Assembly: GCA_019241085.1 (NCBI GenBank)
Contig: JAFAXH010000040.1
Coordinates: 1 to 64,000 of the forward strand
DNA length: 64,000 nucleotides
Direction of reading: 5' to 3'
DNA from: Verrucomicrobiota bacterium
Lineage (GTDB): Bacteria > Verrucomicrobiota > Verrucomicrobiia > Chthoniobacterales > SZAS-18
This document shows positions 44,496 through 52,806 of the stretch, piece by piece (position 1 is the stretch's first letter; each line of letters opens with the position of its first letter). Below the pieces are notes generated by a model that was given only the letters and a program-made list of their open reading frames with translations, did not search any database and had not been told where the DNA came from. Both the position numbers and the translations under genes were made by a program.

Positions 44496-44995
44496 AGAAA
44501 AAGAACGACTCAAAAAACGATCTTGTCGCGAAGCTGGAACGCTTTGCGGACAGCTTGGGCTTGACTGCTGACGAGGCATCTCGTGCCGATGCGGTGAGGA
44601 AGGTTGATGCTGTCATCGAAGGTTTGAGCAAACTTCGCCAAGCGTTGATTGCCGAAGACCTCATCAACAAAGCCGCGGCTGTCAGGCCGGCGATTGCCCA
44701 AGTGGTTGAATTCCTCGAATCGGCCAAACACGACGAACGATTGACTGCCTTGCTCGTGAGTATCAAAAGCGGTGAGAAACCGCCGAAGCGGAAACCAATT
44801 GAAATACCAGCCGAACTCTCGAACGAGCAGATTCGTGAACTGCTGCAACAAGAATTATCCTCGAGGGAACTTCAGGCCATCGCGGCGCAACGCGCCATTT
44901 CAGTTCACGCAGCGAATCGGAACGAGATCAAGCAAGCTATCCTCGGCAATTTGAATCGCGAGGAGGGCTATCAGCGATTGGCCTCATCAACGTAA
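44492..44995 (+). CDS. Small helical partner protein of the ParA-like ATPase, unknown
   Basis: 167 residues, mostly charged helix. The N-terminus is Lys/Asn-rich (KKKNDSKNDLVAKLERFADS), followed by VRKVDAVIEGLSKLRQALIA and, after a KPPKRKP linker, a C-terminal domain ELSNEQIRELLQQELSSREL, then QAIAAQRAISVHAANRNEIK. The tail resembles a small SAP/HeH-like DNA-binding helix pair, but this is speculative. Overlap with the ParA stop (ATGA) and shared low G+C indicate a two-gene module acquired together. Confidence 0.65.
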   Translation: MKKKNDSKNDLVAKLERFADSLGLTADEASRADAVRKVDAVIEGLSKLRQALIAEDLINKAAAVRPAIAQVVEFLESAKHDERLTALLVSIKSGEKPPKRKPIEIPAELSNEQIRELLQQELSSRELQAIAAQRAISVHAANRNEIKQAILGNLNREEGYQRLASST

Positions 44996-45091
44996 TTCGG
45001 CCGGTTGTTTATCTCGCTGTGATGGCGCTGATTCGCGCTTGTCCCGCCGGTGCCGCCGGATTGCAGACACCGGCAGGGCTGTTCCCCTCGC

Positions 45092-45340
45092 TCAAGCCGC
45101 GAGCGCATAGCGGCGGAAGAAGCCGTTCAGCTCCTCCACTTCGTCAGCGGCGTCGTCCGGCTCGTTGAGCGATTCGAGTCCTGGCAGTTCGGCCTTGATG
45201 AAGCGCGAGAGCACTTTGACCGGCGGCGCGGCGGCCAGCTCGTCGCCGACTTGCTTGCGCGCGACGTGTTTGACGAGCGCGAGGCGCACGTCGGCTTGTT
45301 GAGCACGCCATCTATGAATTGTGCGAAGAGCGTCGGCACC
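45092..45340 (-). pseudogene. Frameshifted C-terminal remnant of an unknown protein
   Basis: Reading leftwards, one frame gives VPTLFAQFIDGVLNK; after a single-base shift near 45296 the other frame continues ADVRLALVKHVARKQVGDEL, AAAPPVKVLSRFIKAELPGL and ends EELNGFFRRYALAA at a stop codon. The two parts join into one plausible helical C-terminus, but no start or upstream domain remains. I do not recognise the family. Confidence 0.5.
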
Positions 45341-45503
45341 TAGCCGAATGACACGCGGCGCTGAATCTCTGCGGCACGGGCGTTGCTCGGCCAAGAAGGT
45401 GCGTGGCTGCCGCTGGCAGTGTGCTCGGTGGAAACATTCCGCCTGGCTGCGCCGCGACCGTCAAAAAATTTAGCAGCCTGCTCAAAAACCGACAATCTCT
45501 CTC

Positions 45504-45671
45504 ATGGCGATTCCCGTGCCGCTCGTGCATTGCGAACATTGTGAACGACGGTTCGTTCTCCAACCGGAATCCGTGGTGGAGGACGAGGTGCTCGATGCCA
45601 TTTGGTTGCTCTGTCGCGCCTGCCGCGGCGACGGTAGCGGCGGCGGTGAAAAATTTACCGGCGACTATTGA
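45504..45671 (+). CDS. Very small zinc-ribbon-like protein
   Basis: 55 residues: MAIPVPLVHCEHCERRFVLQ, then an acidic stretch and WLLCRACRGDGSGGG. Two C-x-x-C pairs (Cys10/13 and Cys37/40) are spaced like a zinc ribbon. It ends at 45671, one base before the stop of the convergent kynB-like gene. There is no upstream partner on the strand. A real small gene is likely but unproven, since the preceding 500 bases are decayed. Confidence 0.5.
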   Translation: MAIPVPLVHCEHCERRFVLQPESVVEDEVLDAIWLLCRACRGDGSGGGEKFTGDY

Positions 45672-45672
45672 T

Positions 45673-46320
45673 TTATCCTATCTCGCGCAGCACGGCGCGC
45701 ACGGGCGCGGCGTCGCCGCCGACGATCTTCAGCGGCAGCGCGAGGAGTTCGTAAACGCCCGCCGGCACGGCGCGCAAGTCGAGCGATTCCAGGATCGCGA
45801 TGCCAGCGGCGGCGAGAGCGTGATGGTTCGGCAAAGTCTGGCTGTCGATGGCATCGACGCTGGGGACATCGACGCCGAGCAAGAGCACGCCTTGCGCGCC
45901 GAGCCACGCGATGGCTGCGGGCGTGAGCACGGGGATGCGCGCGGGAAAATGCGCGTCATCGAGCCAGGCGTTCGTTTTCAAAAGCAAACGCGGCGCGCGC
46001 GCCAAATCGGCAGCCGCCGGCGCGAGGTCGGACACGTCGAGCGGCGCAGCGGGATTGGCAGACCAGCGTTGGGTTAAATCCATCACCACGGCTGGTCCGA
46101 CGAAGGGCGCGAGCGCGAGCGTGTCGATCGTCGCGCCGGCGGGCTGGAAGTGGAAAGGCGCGTCGGCGTGCGTGCCGTTGTGAACGCCCATCGTCACCGC
46201 GCCGACGTTGACCGTCGCACCCGCGGCCTTCTGCCAGTTCAGCCGAAAGGCGAATGCCGTGTCGCCCGGCCACGGCGCGAGGTCATTGCGCAATGGGCGC
46301 GTGATGTCGTGCATTTGCAT
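45673..46320 (-). CDS. kynB: Kynurenine formamidase-like cyclase
   Basis: 215 residues from the ATG at 46320. The cyclase-family metal motif is MGVHNGTHADAPFHF (H-x-G-T-H-x-D-x-P-x-H), with MHDITRPLRNDLAPWPGDTA at the start and VDAIDSQTLPNHHALAAAGI later. KynB hydrolyses N-formylkynurenine to kynurenine in tryptophan breakdown. The gene just upstream encodes kynureninase, which supports this role over other cyclase-family functions. Tryptophan 2,3-dioxygenase is not in the window. Confidence 0.9.
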   Translation of the reverse strand: MQMHDITRPLRNDLAPWPGDTAFAFRLNWQKAAGATVNVGAVTMGVHNGTHADAPFHFQPAGATIDTLALAPFVGPAVVMDLTQRWSANPAAPLDVSDLAPAAADLARAPRLLLKTNAWLDDAHFPARIPVLTPAAIAWLGAQGVLLLGVDVPSVDAIDSQTLPNHHALAAAGIAILESLDLRAVPAGVYELLALPLKIVGGDAAPVRAVLREIG

Positions 46321-46418
46321 CGCGGTCTTTGGTTTCGTCCCGCAATGGCTGACGCGCAACAAGGAGCAGGCTCTTCGCTCGCGGTCGCGTGACATGCCGT
46401 GCGCTGGTGAGAAAAAAT

Positions 46419-47714
46419 TCACGGCACCAATTCGCGCTCCGCCGCCAACCGCAGGTGCGCGCTGTGCTCCCAAATCTCTCGCAGCCGCGCCACGGCCGCG
46501 TGGCATTCGGAAAAGGTGTTGTAAAGCGGCACCGGCGCGAGGCGCAGAATGTCGGGTGGACGAAAGTCGGTGATGACGTCCGCCGCGCGCAAGGCTCGGC
46601 AGAACTGGCCCGCCGCCGGATGCCGCAGCGCGACGTGGCCGCCGCGGCGCCGTGCCTCGCGCGGATTGGCAAAACGAAAACCGGCATCGTCTGGCAGCAA
46701 CGTTTCGACGCACTCCATCAAATAGCTCGTTAACGCGAGCGACTTTTCCCGGATCGCTGCGATGCCGGCCTCAGCGATGATCGCCAGCGCGCCTTCCAGC
46801 GCCGCCATGCCGAGCACCGGCGGCGTGCCGATTTGCAACGCGCCCGCGCCCCGCGCCGGCGTCTGCTCGCGCACCATGTCGAACTGCCGTTCCTTGTGCG
46901 AACCCCACCAGCCGGCGAGGCCGGGCGCGCGGTCGAAGTGTCGCCGGTGCAGGAACAATCCGCCGACCGCGCCGGGGCCGGCGTTGAGATATTTGTAGTG
47001 ACACCAAAAGGCGAAATCGACGCCGTCCGCCGTCAGCGAATGCGGCACGATGCCGATGGAATGCGACAGGTCGAAGCCGAGGATCACGCCCGCCCGTTGC
47101 GCCGCGGTGGCGAGCCGGCGCGCGTCGAGCAACTGGCCAGTCGTATAAACGACCGCGGGCAGCACGGCGAGTTGCAAGCGCGGATCGTCGAAGGCGCGCT
47201 CGACGGCGGCTTCGTCGATCCAGTCATTTGCATCCCCGGCGGGCAGCAGCGTGAGCAGTTCATCCACCGAGCGCGCGTCGTGGTGCCGCAGCGCGAGGTG
47301 GCTGCGGATGGCGTAGAGGTCGCTGGGAAATTCGCCGGCGAAGGCGAGGATTTTATTTTGTAAACCGTCTGGACGGTAAAGCGTGGCGAGCAGTTGGTGC
47401 AGATTGACCGTCGTGGAATTCGCCACGGCGACCTCGTCCGCTTCCGCGCCGACCAGCGGGGCAAGCCGGCCGGCGAGGCGCTCGGCGAGATCGAACCAGC
47501 CGGCGCCGAGCCAGCCGCCGATGGCGCGCGTTTTCCAATCCTCCAGCGCGCGTATCACCGCCGCCTCGGCTGGCCGCGAGAGCAGCCCGAGCGAGTTGCC
47601 GTCGAGATAGATCGCGCCGTTGGCCGGTTGAAAAAACTGCGCGCGAAAAGCGGCCAGCGGATCGCTCGTGTCGAGCGCGTGCGCGTGCGCGGAGGAGGGA
47701 TCAAAGGCAGCCAT
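46419..47714 (-). CDS. kynU: Kynureninase
   Basis: 431 residues from the ATG at 47714; 47738 is also possible. It cleaves kynurenine to anthranilate and alanine using PLP. Family blocks are AIYLDGNSLGLLSRPAEAAV, VAVANSTTVNLHQLLATLYR, AGVILGFDLSHSIGIVPHSL, FWCHYKYLNAGPGAVGGLFL with the PLP lysine (Y-K-Y), and GWWGSHKERQFDM. The substrate-loop region near the C-terminus (SECHAAVARLREIWEH) is intact. It precedes kynB by 98 bases on the same strand, giving two consecutive steps of tryptophan catabolism. Confidence 0.95.
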   Translation of the reverse strand: MAAFDPSSAHAHALDTSDPLAAFRAQFFQPANGAIYLDGNSLGLLSRPAEAAVIRALEDWKTRAIGGWLGAGWFDLAERLAGRLAPLVGAEADEVAVANSTTVNLHQLLATLYRPDGLQNKILAFAGEFPSDLYAIRSHLALRHHDARSVDELLTLLPAGDANDWIDEAAVERAFDDPRLQLAVLPAVVYTTGQLLDARRLATAAQRAGVILGFDLSHSIGIVPHSLTADGVDFAFWCHYKYLNAGPGAVGGLFLHRRHFDRAPGLAGWWGSHKERQFDMVREQTPARGAGALQIGTPPVLGMAALEGALAIIAEAGIAAIREKSLALTSYLMECVETLLPDDAGFRFANPREARRRGGHVALRHPAAGQFCRALRAADVITDFRPPDILRLAPVPLYNTFSECHAAVARLREIWEHSAHLRLAAERELVP

Positions 47715-47753
47715 GCGTGTTGACGATGGCGCCGCCACGCGGTCTCGCGCAAC

Positions 47754-48665
47754 TCACGATTCCGCGATGTCGGCGGCGATGACCGCGGGCACGCGCGAGG
47801 TGGCGTTGGCGGGCGATCCTGCCGCGGTCGCGGCGCTGGCCGGCAAATGATGATCCAGCCGCGTGAGCACGTCCGCCGTGAGGCGGTCGATCTTTTCGTG
47901 CAAGTGCGCGACTTCCAATTCGGCGCGCAGATTCACCTCGTATTCGATGTCTGCCCGCACGCGGTCCTTGGCGGCCTGGCGGTTCTGGCTGAGCAGCACG
48001 AAGACGCTCAGGAAGATGGCTTCGAGCGAGACGCACATGGTCAGAAAATTGAACGGATACGGATCGAAGCGCAGGTTTTCGGGCGCTTTGACGTTAATCA
48101 AAATCCAGGCGGCGAAGAGCACGATGTGAATGACGAGAAACGAGATCGAGCCGCTGAACTCCGCGATCCAGTCGGCGGTTTTTTGCACGATGGTGCGCTT
48201 GTCCACGGTCTCTTCGTTGACGTTGCGCGTGGCGGTGTGACGCAGCAGCTCGCTGGTCTTGCGCAGGCGTTTGCCGAGCGCGGTGAGCAGGTCGATGGCG
48301 GCGGCCGGGTGCTTGCGCAAAAAGAGATCGAGATCGCTGCGATCCATCAGCAGCGCCTCCATGTCTTCGGTGACGAGCACCGTGGCCGAGCGGCTGCCGC
48401 TGTCGAGGAAGGACAACTCACCGAAGAAATCGCCCACCGTCGCGGTCTCCAGCACGATCTTCTCGCCGGTGTCGTTTTTGAACGACAACTCCGCCGCGCC
48501 CGAGCGCACGACGTAGATCGCGTCGCCCGGCTCGCCGTAGTTGAAAACGACGTGGCCGGCGGGGAATTTCACCACGTCGAGGTGCGCGGCGAGGGCGATG
48601 CGTTCCTCGTCGTCGAGCAGGTGAAAGAGCGGGACTTCAGCGAGCAGGCTGGCTTCGGCGGACAT
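47754..48665 (-). CDS. Cyclic-nucleotide-binding and DUF1003 membrane protein
   Basis: 303 residues. The N-terminal ~130 form a cAMP-binding (CRP-like) domain: FPAGHVVFNYGEPGDAIYVV and GDFFGELSFLDSGSRSATVL (F-G-E-L-S and R-S-A-T), an intact phosphate-binding cassette. A linker leads to DUF1003 with two membrane helices (SISFLVIHIVLFAAWILINV and LTMCVSLEAIFLSVFVLLSQ), followed by a helical tail. The combination suggests a membrane protein regulated by a cyclic nucleotide, in an unknown process. It lies downstream of the DUF4350 gene with repeat A1 between. Confidence 0.85.
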   Translation of the reverse strand: MSAEASLLAEVPLFHLLDDEERIALAAHLDVVKFPAGHVVFNYGEPGDAIYVVRSGAAELSFKNDTGEKIVLETATVGDFFGELSFLDSGSRSATVLVTEDMEALLMDRSDLDLFLRKHPAAAIDLLTALGKRLRKTSELLRHTATRNVNEETVDKRTIVQKTADWIAEFSGSISFLVIHIVLFAAWILINVKAPENLRFDPYPFNFLTMCVSLEAIFLSVFVLLSQNRQAAKDRVRADIEYEVNLRAELEVAHLHEKIDRLTADVLTRLDHHLPASAATAAGSPANATSRVPAVIAADIAES

Positions 48666-48726
48666 AGTGGTTTTGTGCGGTGGTTGAATGAACGAATCGG
48701 AACGCGCGGGTTCTTCTCTCTCCGAC

Positions 48727-48830
48727 GGCTTAATCCTAATCTTAATCTTAGTCCTCTGCGCTCGTGGCGCGTCGCTCCAGATGCCTCCGGCGGCAGAGAC
48801 TAGGATTAAGATTACGATTAGGATTAAGCC
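48727..48830. repeat. Inverted hexamer-array element A1
   Basis: 104 bp. It opens GGCTTAATCC and closes GGATTAAGCC. Arms are tandem hexamers of NGATTA type (left CTTAATCCTAATCTTAATC; right GGATTAAGATTACGATTAGG). The GC-rich core reads TCTGCGCTCGTGGCGC and then GCCTCCGGCGGCAGA. It has the same core orientation as A3. Confidence 0.9.
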
Positions 48831-48898
48831 TAAGTGCTTACCTTGGTATCAATAACCGACCGCGAGTGCGAGCGGATTATTCTTTCACGCGCACTCCT

Positions 48899-50356
48899 TC
48901 AAGAACCGCGTTCCGTTTGGCGCAGCGCCGTTTGCAACGCGCGGTAGCCGGCGGCGGGCGCGTGGCGTGCGCGGGGTGGCTGGGCGCGTTCGGCGTCGAG
49001 CACGGCGCGCAGGCGCGCGAGTTTTTCCGGACTGACCATTGGGCGGCGCTGGCCGGATGTTGTCCCCGGGCGCGCGGCGACGCTGGTTTCCCAGCGTGCG
49101 ACGCAGACTTCGAGCAACGCGCCCGGCGGCACGCTGCGCCGCAGCAGGCTCGAAAATCCGGCCGCCGCGCCTCGCCCCGCGACGCCCGCGGCCGAGGCTT
49201 CATCCGCGGAGTCCGCCAGCTCGTCACGTCGCGGCGTCAGCGTGGTGACATTCCGCCAGAAAAAGAGCGCCGCCAGCAGTGCCAGCGCCGCCAGCGCGCC
49301 GCCGAGGCGATAACGGCGGGCGAGCGTCATGAGGCCCGGATTTTCGTGCAAGCCGAGGTGCGATTCGTCAAAGATCAAGCGGTCCGTGCCGGCGCCCGCC
49401 AGCCAGGCGAGCAGCGCCGGATGCCGCTCGTCGCGCAAGGCTTCGTTGCTGACGAAATACGAGTCGCTGACGAGCACGATGGAGCCACCGTTCTCCGGGT
49501 AAGTTCGCACGACAGCGACGGGTCGATCATCGCGGACGAGGACGGCGCGCCACGCATTTTTTTCCCGCGCATCGGACAACGAAAAATCCGCCGCCGAATG
49601 CCACGAGATCGCCGGCCCGCGGTTCGCCGACGGCGACAGCAAGCTGGCCGGCGCATCCTGAGCTGGCACGGCGGGAAAGGCGCGCTGACGCTGGCGCGCG
49701 GCATCCGAGCTGGCTTCGGCGCGGGTGCGAACGCGGCGGAAATCGAGCGCCCATTGTTTGCTGGCGTCCACGGCGTCGGCATCCTCGTCGGCGGCTGCGG
49801 CGGGCGAGGGAGAGCCGTCTTTTTTCGGCGACGGCGAAGGCGAGGGAGAGGGGGATTTTCCGAAAGAAAAACCTCGCAGCTCCGTGGTCGGCGTGCGGTC
49901 GCTGGGTTGGAAAGTGAGCACGATGCGCGCGCCGCGTTTGGCGGCGGCTTCAAGCTCGGCGGATTCCGTTTTGTTAAAGCTGCCAGGCCAGGCGGCCGGG
50001 TCGAGGCCGAGCAGGAAAAGCGTGTCGCCGGCGCCGATGGCTTTTTGGGTTGATCCACCGCCGCCGCCGAGCGCCAGCGCGGGCGGAAGGAGCAGGCGGC
50101 TGAGCGCGCGGAAGCTGCGCGTGACTTTGCGCGGATGGTCGGCGGAGGGCAGCGAGTCGAGCGCGGCAAAAAACGCCTTGGCGCCGAGCGCGTCACTGCG
50201 CAGCGTGGAGTAGGGCGGATACACGTCGCCGGCTTCAAAACGCAACGCGAACAACCGCAGCAGCCCGAGCAGGAAAAGCGTCACGAGCACGCCGAGCGCG
50301 AGCCGGCCCGGCCAGCGGCGGCGTGGGGAAATTTGGGCAAGGTCTGCGCTGCTCAT
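48899..50356 (-). CDS. DUF4350 domain membrane protein
   Basis: 485 residues. An N-terminal helix (RLALGVLVTLFLLGLLRLFA) precedes YPPYSTLRSDALGAKAFFAA, the DUF4350 opening, then a gene-regulatory-like Rossmann fold with GDTLFLLGLDPAAWPG, ARIVLTFQPSD and GSIVLVSDSYFVSNEALRDE, and LAGAGTDRLIFDESHLGLHE. A second helix (GGALAALALLAALFFWRN) and an Ala-rich cytoplasmic tail follow. A P-S repeat (SPSPSPSPSPKKDGSPSP) lies in the middle. DUF4350 proteins are found with DUF4129, MoxR and DUF58 genes. The start overlaps the DUF4129 stop by 4 bases. Confidence 0.85.
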   Translation of the reverse strand: MSSADLAQISPRRRWPGRLALGVLVTLFLLGLLRLFALRFEAGDVYPPYSTLRSDALGAKAFFAALDSLPSADHPRKVTRSFRALSRLLLPPALALGGGGGSTQKAIGAGDTLFLLGLDPAAWPGSFNKTESAELEAAAKRGARIVLTFQPSDRTPTTELRGFSFGKSPSPSPSPSPKKDGSPSPAAAADEDADAVDASKQWALDFRRVRTRAEASSDAARQRQRAFPAVPAQDAPASLLSPSANRGPAISWHSAADFSLSDAREKNAWRAVLVRDDRPVAVVRTYPENGGSIVLVSDSYFVSNEALRDERHPALLAWLAGAGTDRLIFDESHLGLHENPGLMTLARRYRLGGALAALALLAALFFWRNVTTLTPRRDELADSADEASAAGVAGRGAAAGFSSLLRRSVPPGALLEVCVARWETSVAARPGTTSGQRRPMVSPEKLARLRAVLDAERAQPPRARHAPAAGYRALQTALRQTERGS

Positions 50357-52233
50357 GCGGGAGGGAGACCTGCCGCCGCGCTCGCCAGCGTCGCCGGTGG
50401 CGGCGGAGCGGTGTCGGCGATGGTCTGGCGGTCAGCGAGCAGGGCGGCGACGGCTGCTTCATCGGCGGGATGCCGGCCATACCACGCGCGCTCGAAGCCA
50501 CGCACGGCGCGCGCAAATGCCGTGGGCAACGCGGGGTCGCGGTCGCGCGCGCGGCGACGCACTTCGTGGAGATAATCGCCGTTGCTCTTGAGCCGGGAAA
50601 TGCCGACGAGTCCGCGGCCGGCGAGCAGCGCAAGCGTGGAAAGGTAGAACGCGCGCAACGCCAGCCGCGCCTCGCCTTTGGCCAGAAGTTCGCGCGCCAG
50701 GCGCAGCCAGTCATCCTCGGGCAAGCTGCTGGCGAGCAGACCTTCATCGGCGAGCAAGGTCTCGATGGCCGGCGTGCCGGATGCCGCGCCGTCCGTGCCG
50801 TCTTGGGCCGCACGCCCGGCGCGGGCGCGTTGACGGGCGAGCAGCGTTTTTGCGATTAAAAAAAGAGTTAGCAGGAGCAGGAGACCGCCGGCGAGCAAGG
50901 CGAGCGGCTTCAAGGCGAGCAGGGAAAAGCCGATGGACGGCGGGTCGGAATCGGAGTTCTCGCTTCTTGCAAATAGCTTGCGTAACCAGCGGGCGAGGCG
51001 GCCGAGGGAATCGTTGAGCCAGCGCAGGAAGCGGCGCAGGTAGGACGTTTCCGACGCGGCGTTGTCGGGCTGGGAGACGCGTTCGCGCGGGAGTTTCCAG
51101 GCAAATTCGCGGCGGTTGAGCACGTCTTCGATGGAACGATCCAAATCAGCGGGCGGCACGCCGGGGCTGGCTGTGGCGCGCGTCGGCGATGGCGAAGCGG
51201 AGGACGCTGCGAAGACGCCTGGTGGATGGGTTAACAAAAACAGCCCGCTGCAAAACAAGATGACGCCCGCCGCCAGAGTTGTCGTCGCTGCCGGAGTGGC
51301 GGAGGGAAGGCGCGCCTTATCTGCCGCCGTGGTCGCGCCGCCGACGGGCACGACGGGCAGCGCTTCGAGCGCGGCTTGCAAATCCTCGCCGGTGCGGCGC
51401 GCGTCGGCGTGGAAGCAGCGCAGGACGCAGAACGTTTTCCACAACGGATCGACGAGCAGATAGACGAGCGCGAACGTGACGGCGAAGAAGGTGGAATTTA
51501 ACAGACTAAAGCCGGCGCGGGTGAAGACATTGTCGGCGCCGGAGAACATTTTCAACAGTTGCGGCAGGAGCAGGCAGGCGATGAAAACGTTGAGCCAGAC
51601 GAAGAGGGTGAGAAACATGAGCACGCCGAGCGCGGCGTGATTTTGCGCCGGCCAGAGCAGCGCGCCGCGCGTGGCGCGTTCGGCGGCGCGGCCGGGCGAG
51701 CCGTGGGCGGCATCGGCGAGGGCGTTGACGTGGCCGTAGAAGGCCAGCGCCCAGCCGAGCGGCGCGCCGAAGAGCACGAGGGAAAACGGGATCACGAAGA
51801 GCTTGCTCGGCTGCCAGACGGCTTGCACGAGCGCGAGCCGGGCGACGCGACGCGGCGTCCAGGGCGCGGGCCGGACGCTTTGCGGTCCGAGTTGCGCGCG
51901 CAAGCGGGCGGCGAAAATGCCCTGGCCGGTCAGCATGCAAAGGAAGAGCGCGGACAACCACGCCGCGGCGAGTCCGGGCGCTTCCGCCGCAGCCGGATCG
52001 CGGCTGAGATCAGCGCAGACGAACAGGAGTCCGAGCACGAACGGCAGACTGCCGAGGTAATAACACGCGAGCGTGGCGGCCGGCGCGCGGCGCAAGAGGT
52101 GGACGGCGTCTTCCAGCAAATCAAGCGGTCCCGGCGCGAGACTGGCCGTGGCGGCAGCGGAAGGGCGGCGCGGCTTTTTCACGACGCCGGCGGTGACGGT
52201 GTCGTCATTAGGAGGAACGGGGACGGCAAGCAC
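50353..52233 (-). CDS. DUF4129 domain multi-pass membrane protein
   Basis: 626 residues. The N-terminal half has several membrane helices (AWLSALFLCMLTGQGIFAAR, FVIPFSLVLFGAPLGWALAF, ALGVLMFLTLFVWLNVFIAC), a TM near residue 320, and another (LLALKPLALLAGGLLLLLTL) before the DUF4129 domain. That domain reads RLALRAFYLSTLALLAGRGL, then GISRLKSNGDYLHEVRRRAR and FERAWYGRHPADEAAVAAL, the family's usual end. DUF4129 is typically the C-terminal partner domain in transglutaminase/MoxR-type clusters. It is coupled to the DUF4350 gene. Confidence 0.85.
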   Translation of the reverse strand: MLAVPVPPNDDTVTAGVVKKPRRPSAAATASLAPGPLDLLEDAVHLLRRAPAATLACYYLGSLPFVLGLLFVCADLSRDPAAAEAPGLAAAWLSALFLCMLTGQGIFAARLRAQLGPQSVRPAPWTPRRVARLALVQAVWQPSKLFVIPFSLVLFGAPLGWALAFYGHVNALADAAHGSPGRAAERATRGALLWPAQNHAALGVLMFLTLFVWLNVFIACLLLPQLLKMFSGADNVFTRAGFSLLNSTFFAVTFALVYLLVDPLWKTFCVLRCFHADARRTGEDLQAALEALPVVPVGGATTAADKARLPSATPAATTTLAAGVILFCSGLFLLTHPPGVFAASSASPSPTRATASPGVPPADLDRSIEDVLNRREFAWKLPRERVSQPDNAASETSYLRRFLRWLNDSLGRLARWLRKLFARSENSDSDPPSIGFSLLALKPLALLAGGLLLLLTLFLIAKTLLARQRARAGRAAQDGTDGAASGTPAIETLLADEGLLASSLPEDDWLRLARELLAKGEARLALRAFYLSTLALLAGRGLVGISRLKSNGDYLHEVRRRARDRDPALPTAFARAVRGFERAWYGRHPADEAAVAALLADRQTIADTAPPPPATLASAAAGLPPA

Positions 52234-52258
52234 GGGAAAAATTTTTTTCCTTCCTCAA

Positions 52259-52627
52259 TCAACGCGTCCAAAGCGTGCCTTCGTGAAAGCTCGCGGGCAG
52301 GCTGGCGAGCGCGCGGGCGAAGAGGAGAAATGCCCACCAGAGCCACGCCACGCTGATGGCCAGCGCGAGTGCGCGTCGGCCAGCAACGAGCAGTCGCGCG
52401 CGCCATTTTGCGGCGACTGATGCCAACGCCGAATCGGCCGCGTGCGCGGTGGCCATCATCAGCGCGCGCAAGCAGCCGGCGCAGAGAAAGCGGCCTTCGT
52501 GCTCGGTCACGCATTCGCGGCAGAAAAACCGGCTGCACGCCGGACAGCGCGCGACGGCTTCGCGCACGGGGTGAAACGCGCAACGCTGGCGGGAGAGTGT
52601 GGCATCGGCAGCAGCAGCGGCGGACAT
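52259..52627 (-). CDS. Small B-box-type zinc-binding membrane protein
   Basis: 122 residues. The N-terminus is a zinc-binding B-box-like module: CAFHPVREAVARCPACSRFF followed by CRECVTEHEGRFLCAGCL, with Cys/His pairs spaced for two metals. One membrane helix (LALAISVAWLWWAFLLFARA) follows. The same module occurs in the product at 53365. These proteins probably bind partners in the membrane cluster. It starts 47 bases after repeat A2 and ends 25 bases before the DUF4129 start. Confidence 0.7.
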   Translation of the reverse strand: MSAAAAADATLSRQRCAFHPVREAVARCPACSRFFCRECVTEHEGRFLCAGCLRALMMATAHAADSALASVAAKWRARLLVAGRRALALAISVAWLWWAFLLFARALASLPASFHEGTLWTR

Positions 52628-52673
52628 GGAGTTTGGCTGAGTGTGTTTTTTTCTCCCTAAACTAAACCTTGGT

Positions 52674-52776
52674 CTTAATCCTAATCCTAATCTTGGTCTC
52701 TGCCGCCGGAGGCAATGCTTGGGCCATGCGCCGCGAGCGCAGAGGGATTAGGATTAAGATTACGATTAGGATTAAG
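52674..52776. repeat. Inverted hexamer-array element A2
   Basis: 103 bp. Left arm CTTAATCCTAATCCTAATCT, right arm GGATTAGGATTAAGATTACG and onwards to 52776. The core is TCTGCCGCCGGAGGCA, a 13-base variable part and GCGCCGCGAGCGCAGA: the reverse-complement orientation of A1 and A3, the same as A4. Confidence 0.9.
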
Positions 52777-52806
52777 CTGAGGAAGAAAAGAGCCGCCGGT
52801 TTGCAG

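Noticed and set aside
35707-45000. Genomic island integrated at tRNA-Glu
   Set aside because: I found no duplicate of the tRNA 3' end downstream and no integrase gene, so integration is not supported.
48727-48830. Telomere-like or origin-like hexamer repeats
   Set aside because: The NGATTA arrays are short, inverted and occur four times between ordinary genes; no DnaA boxes or replication genes accompany them.
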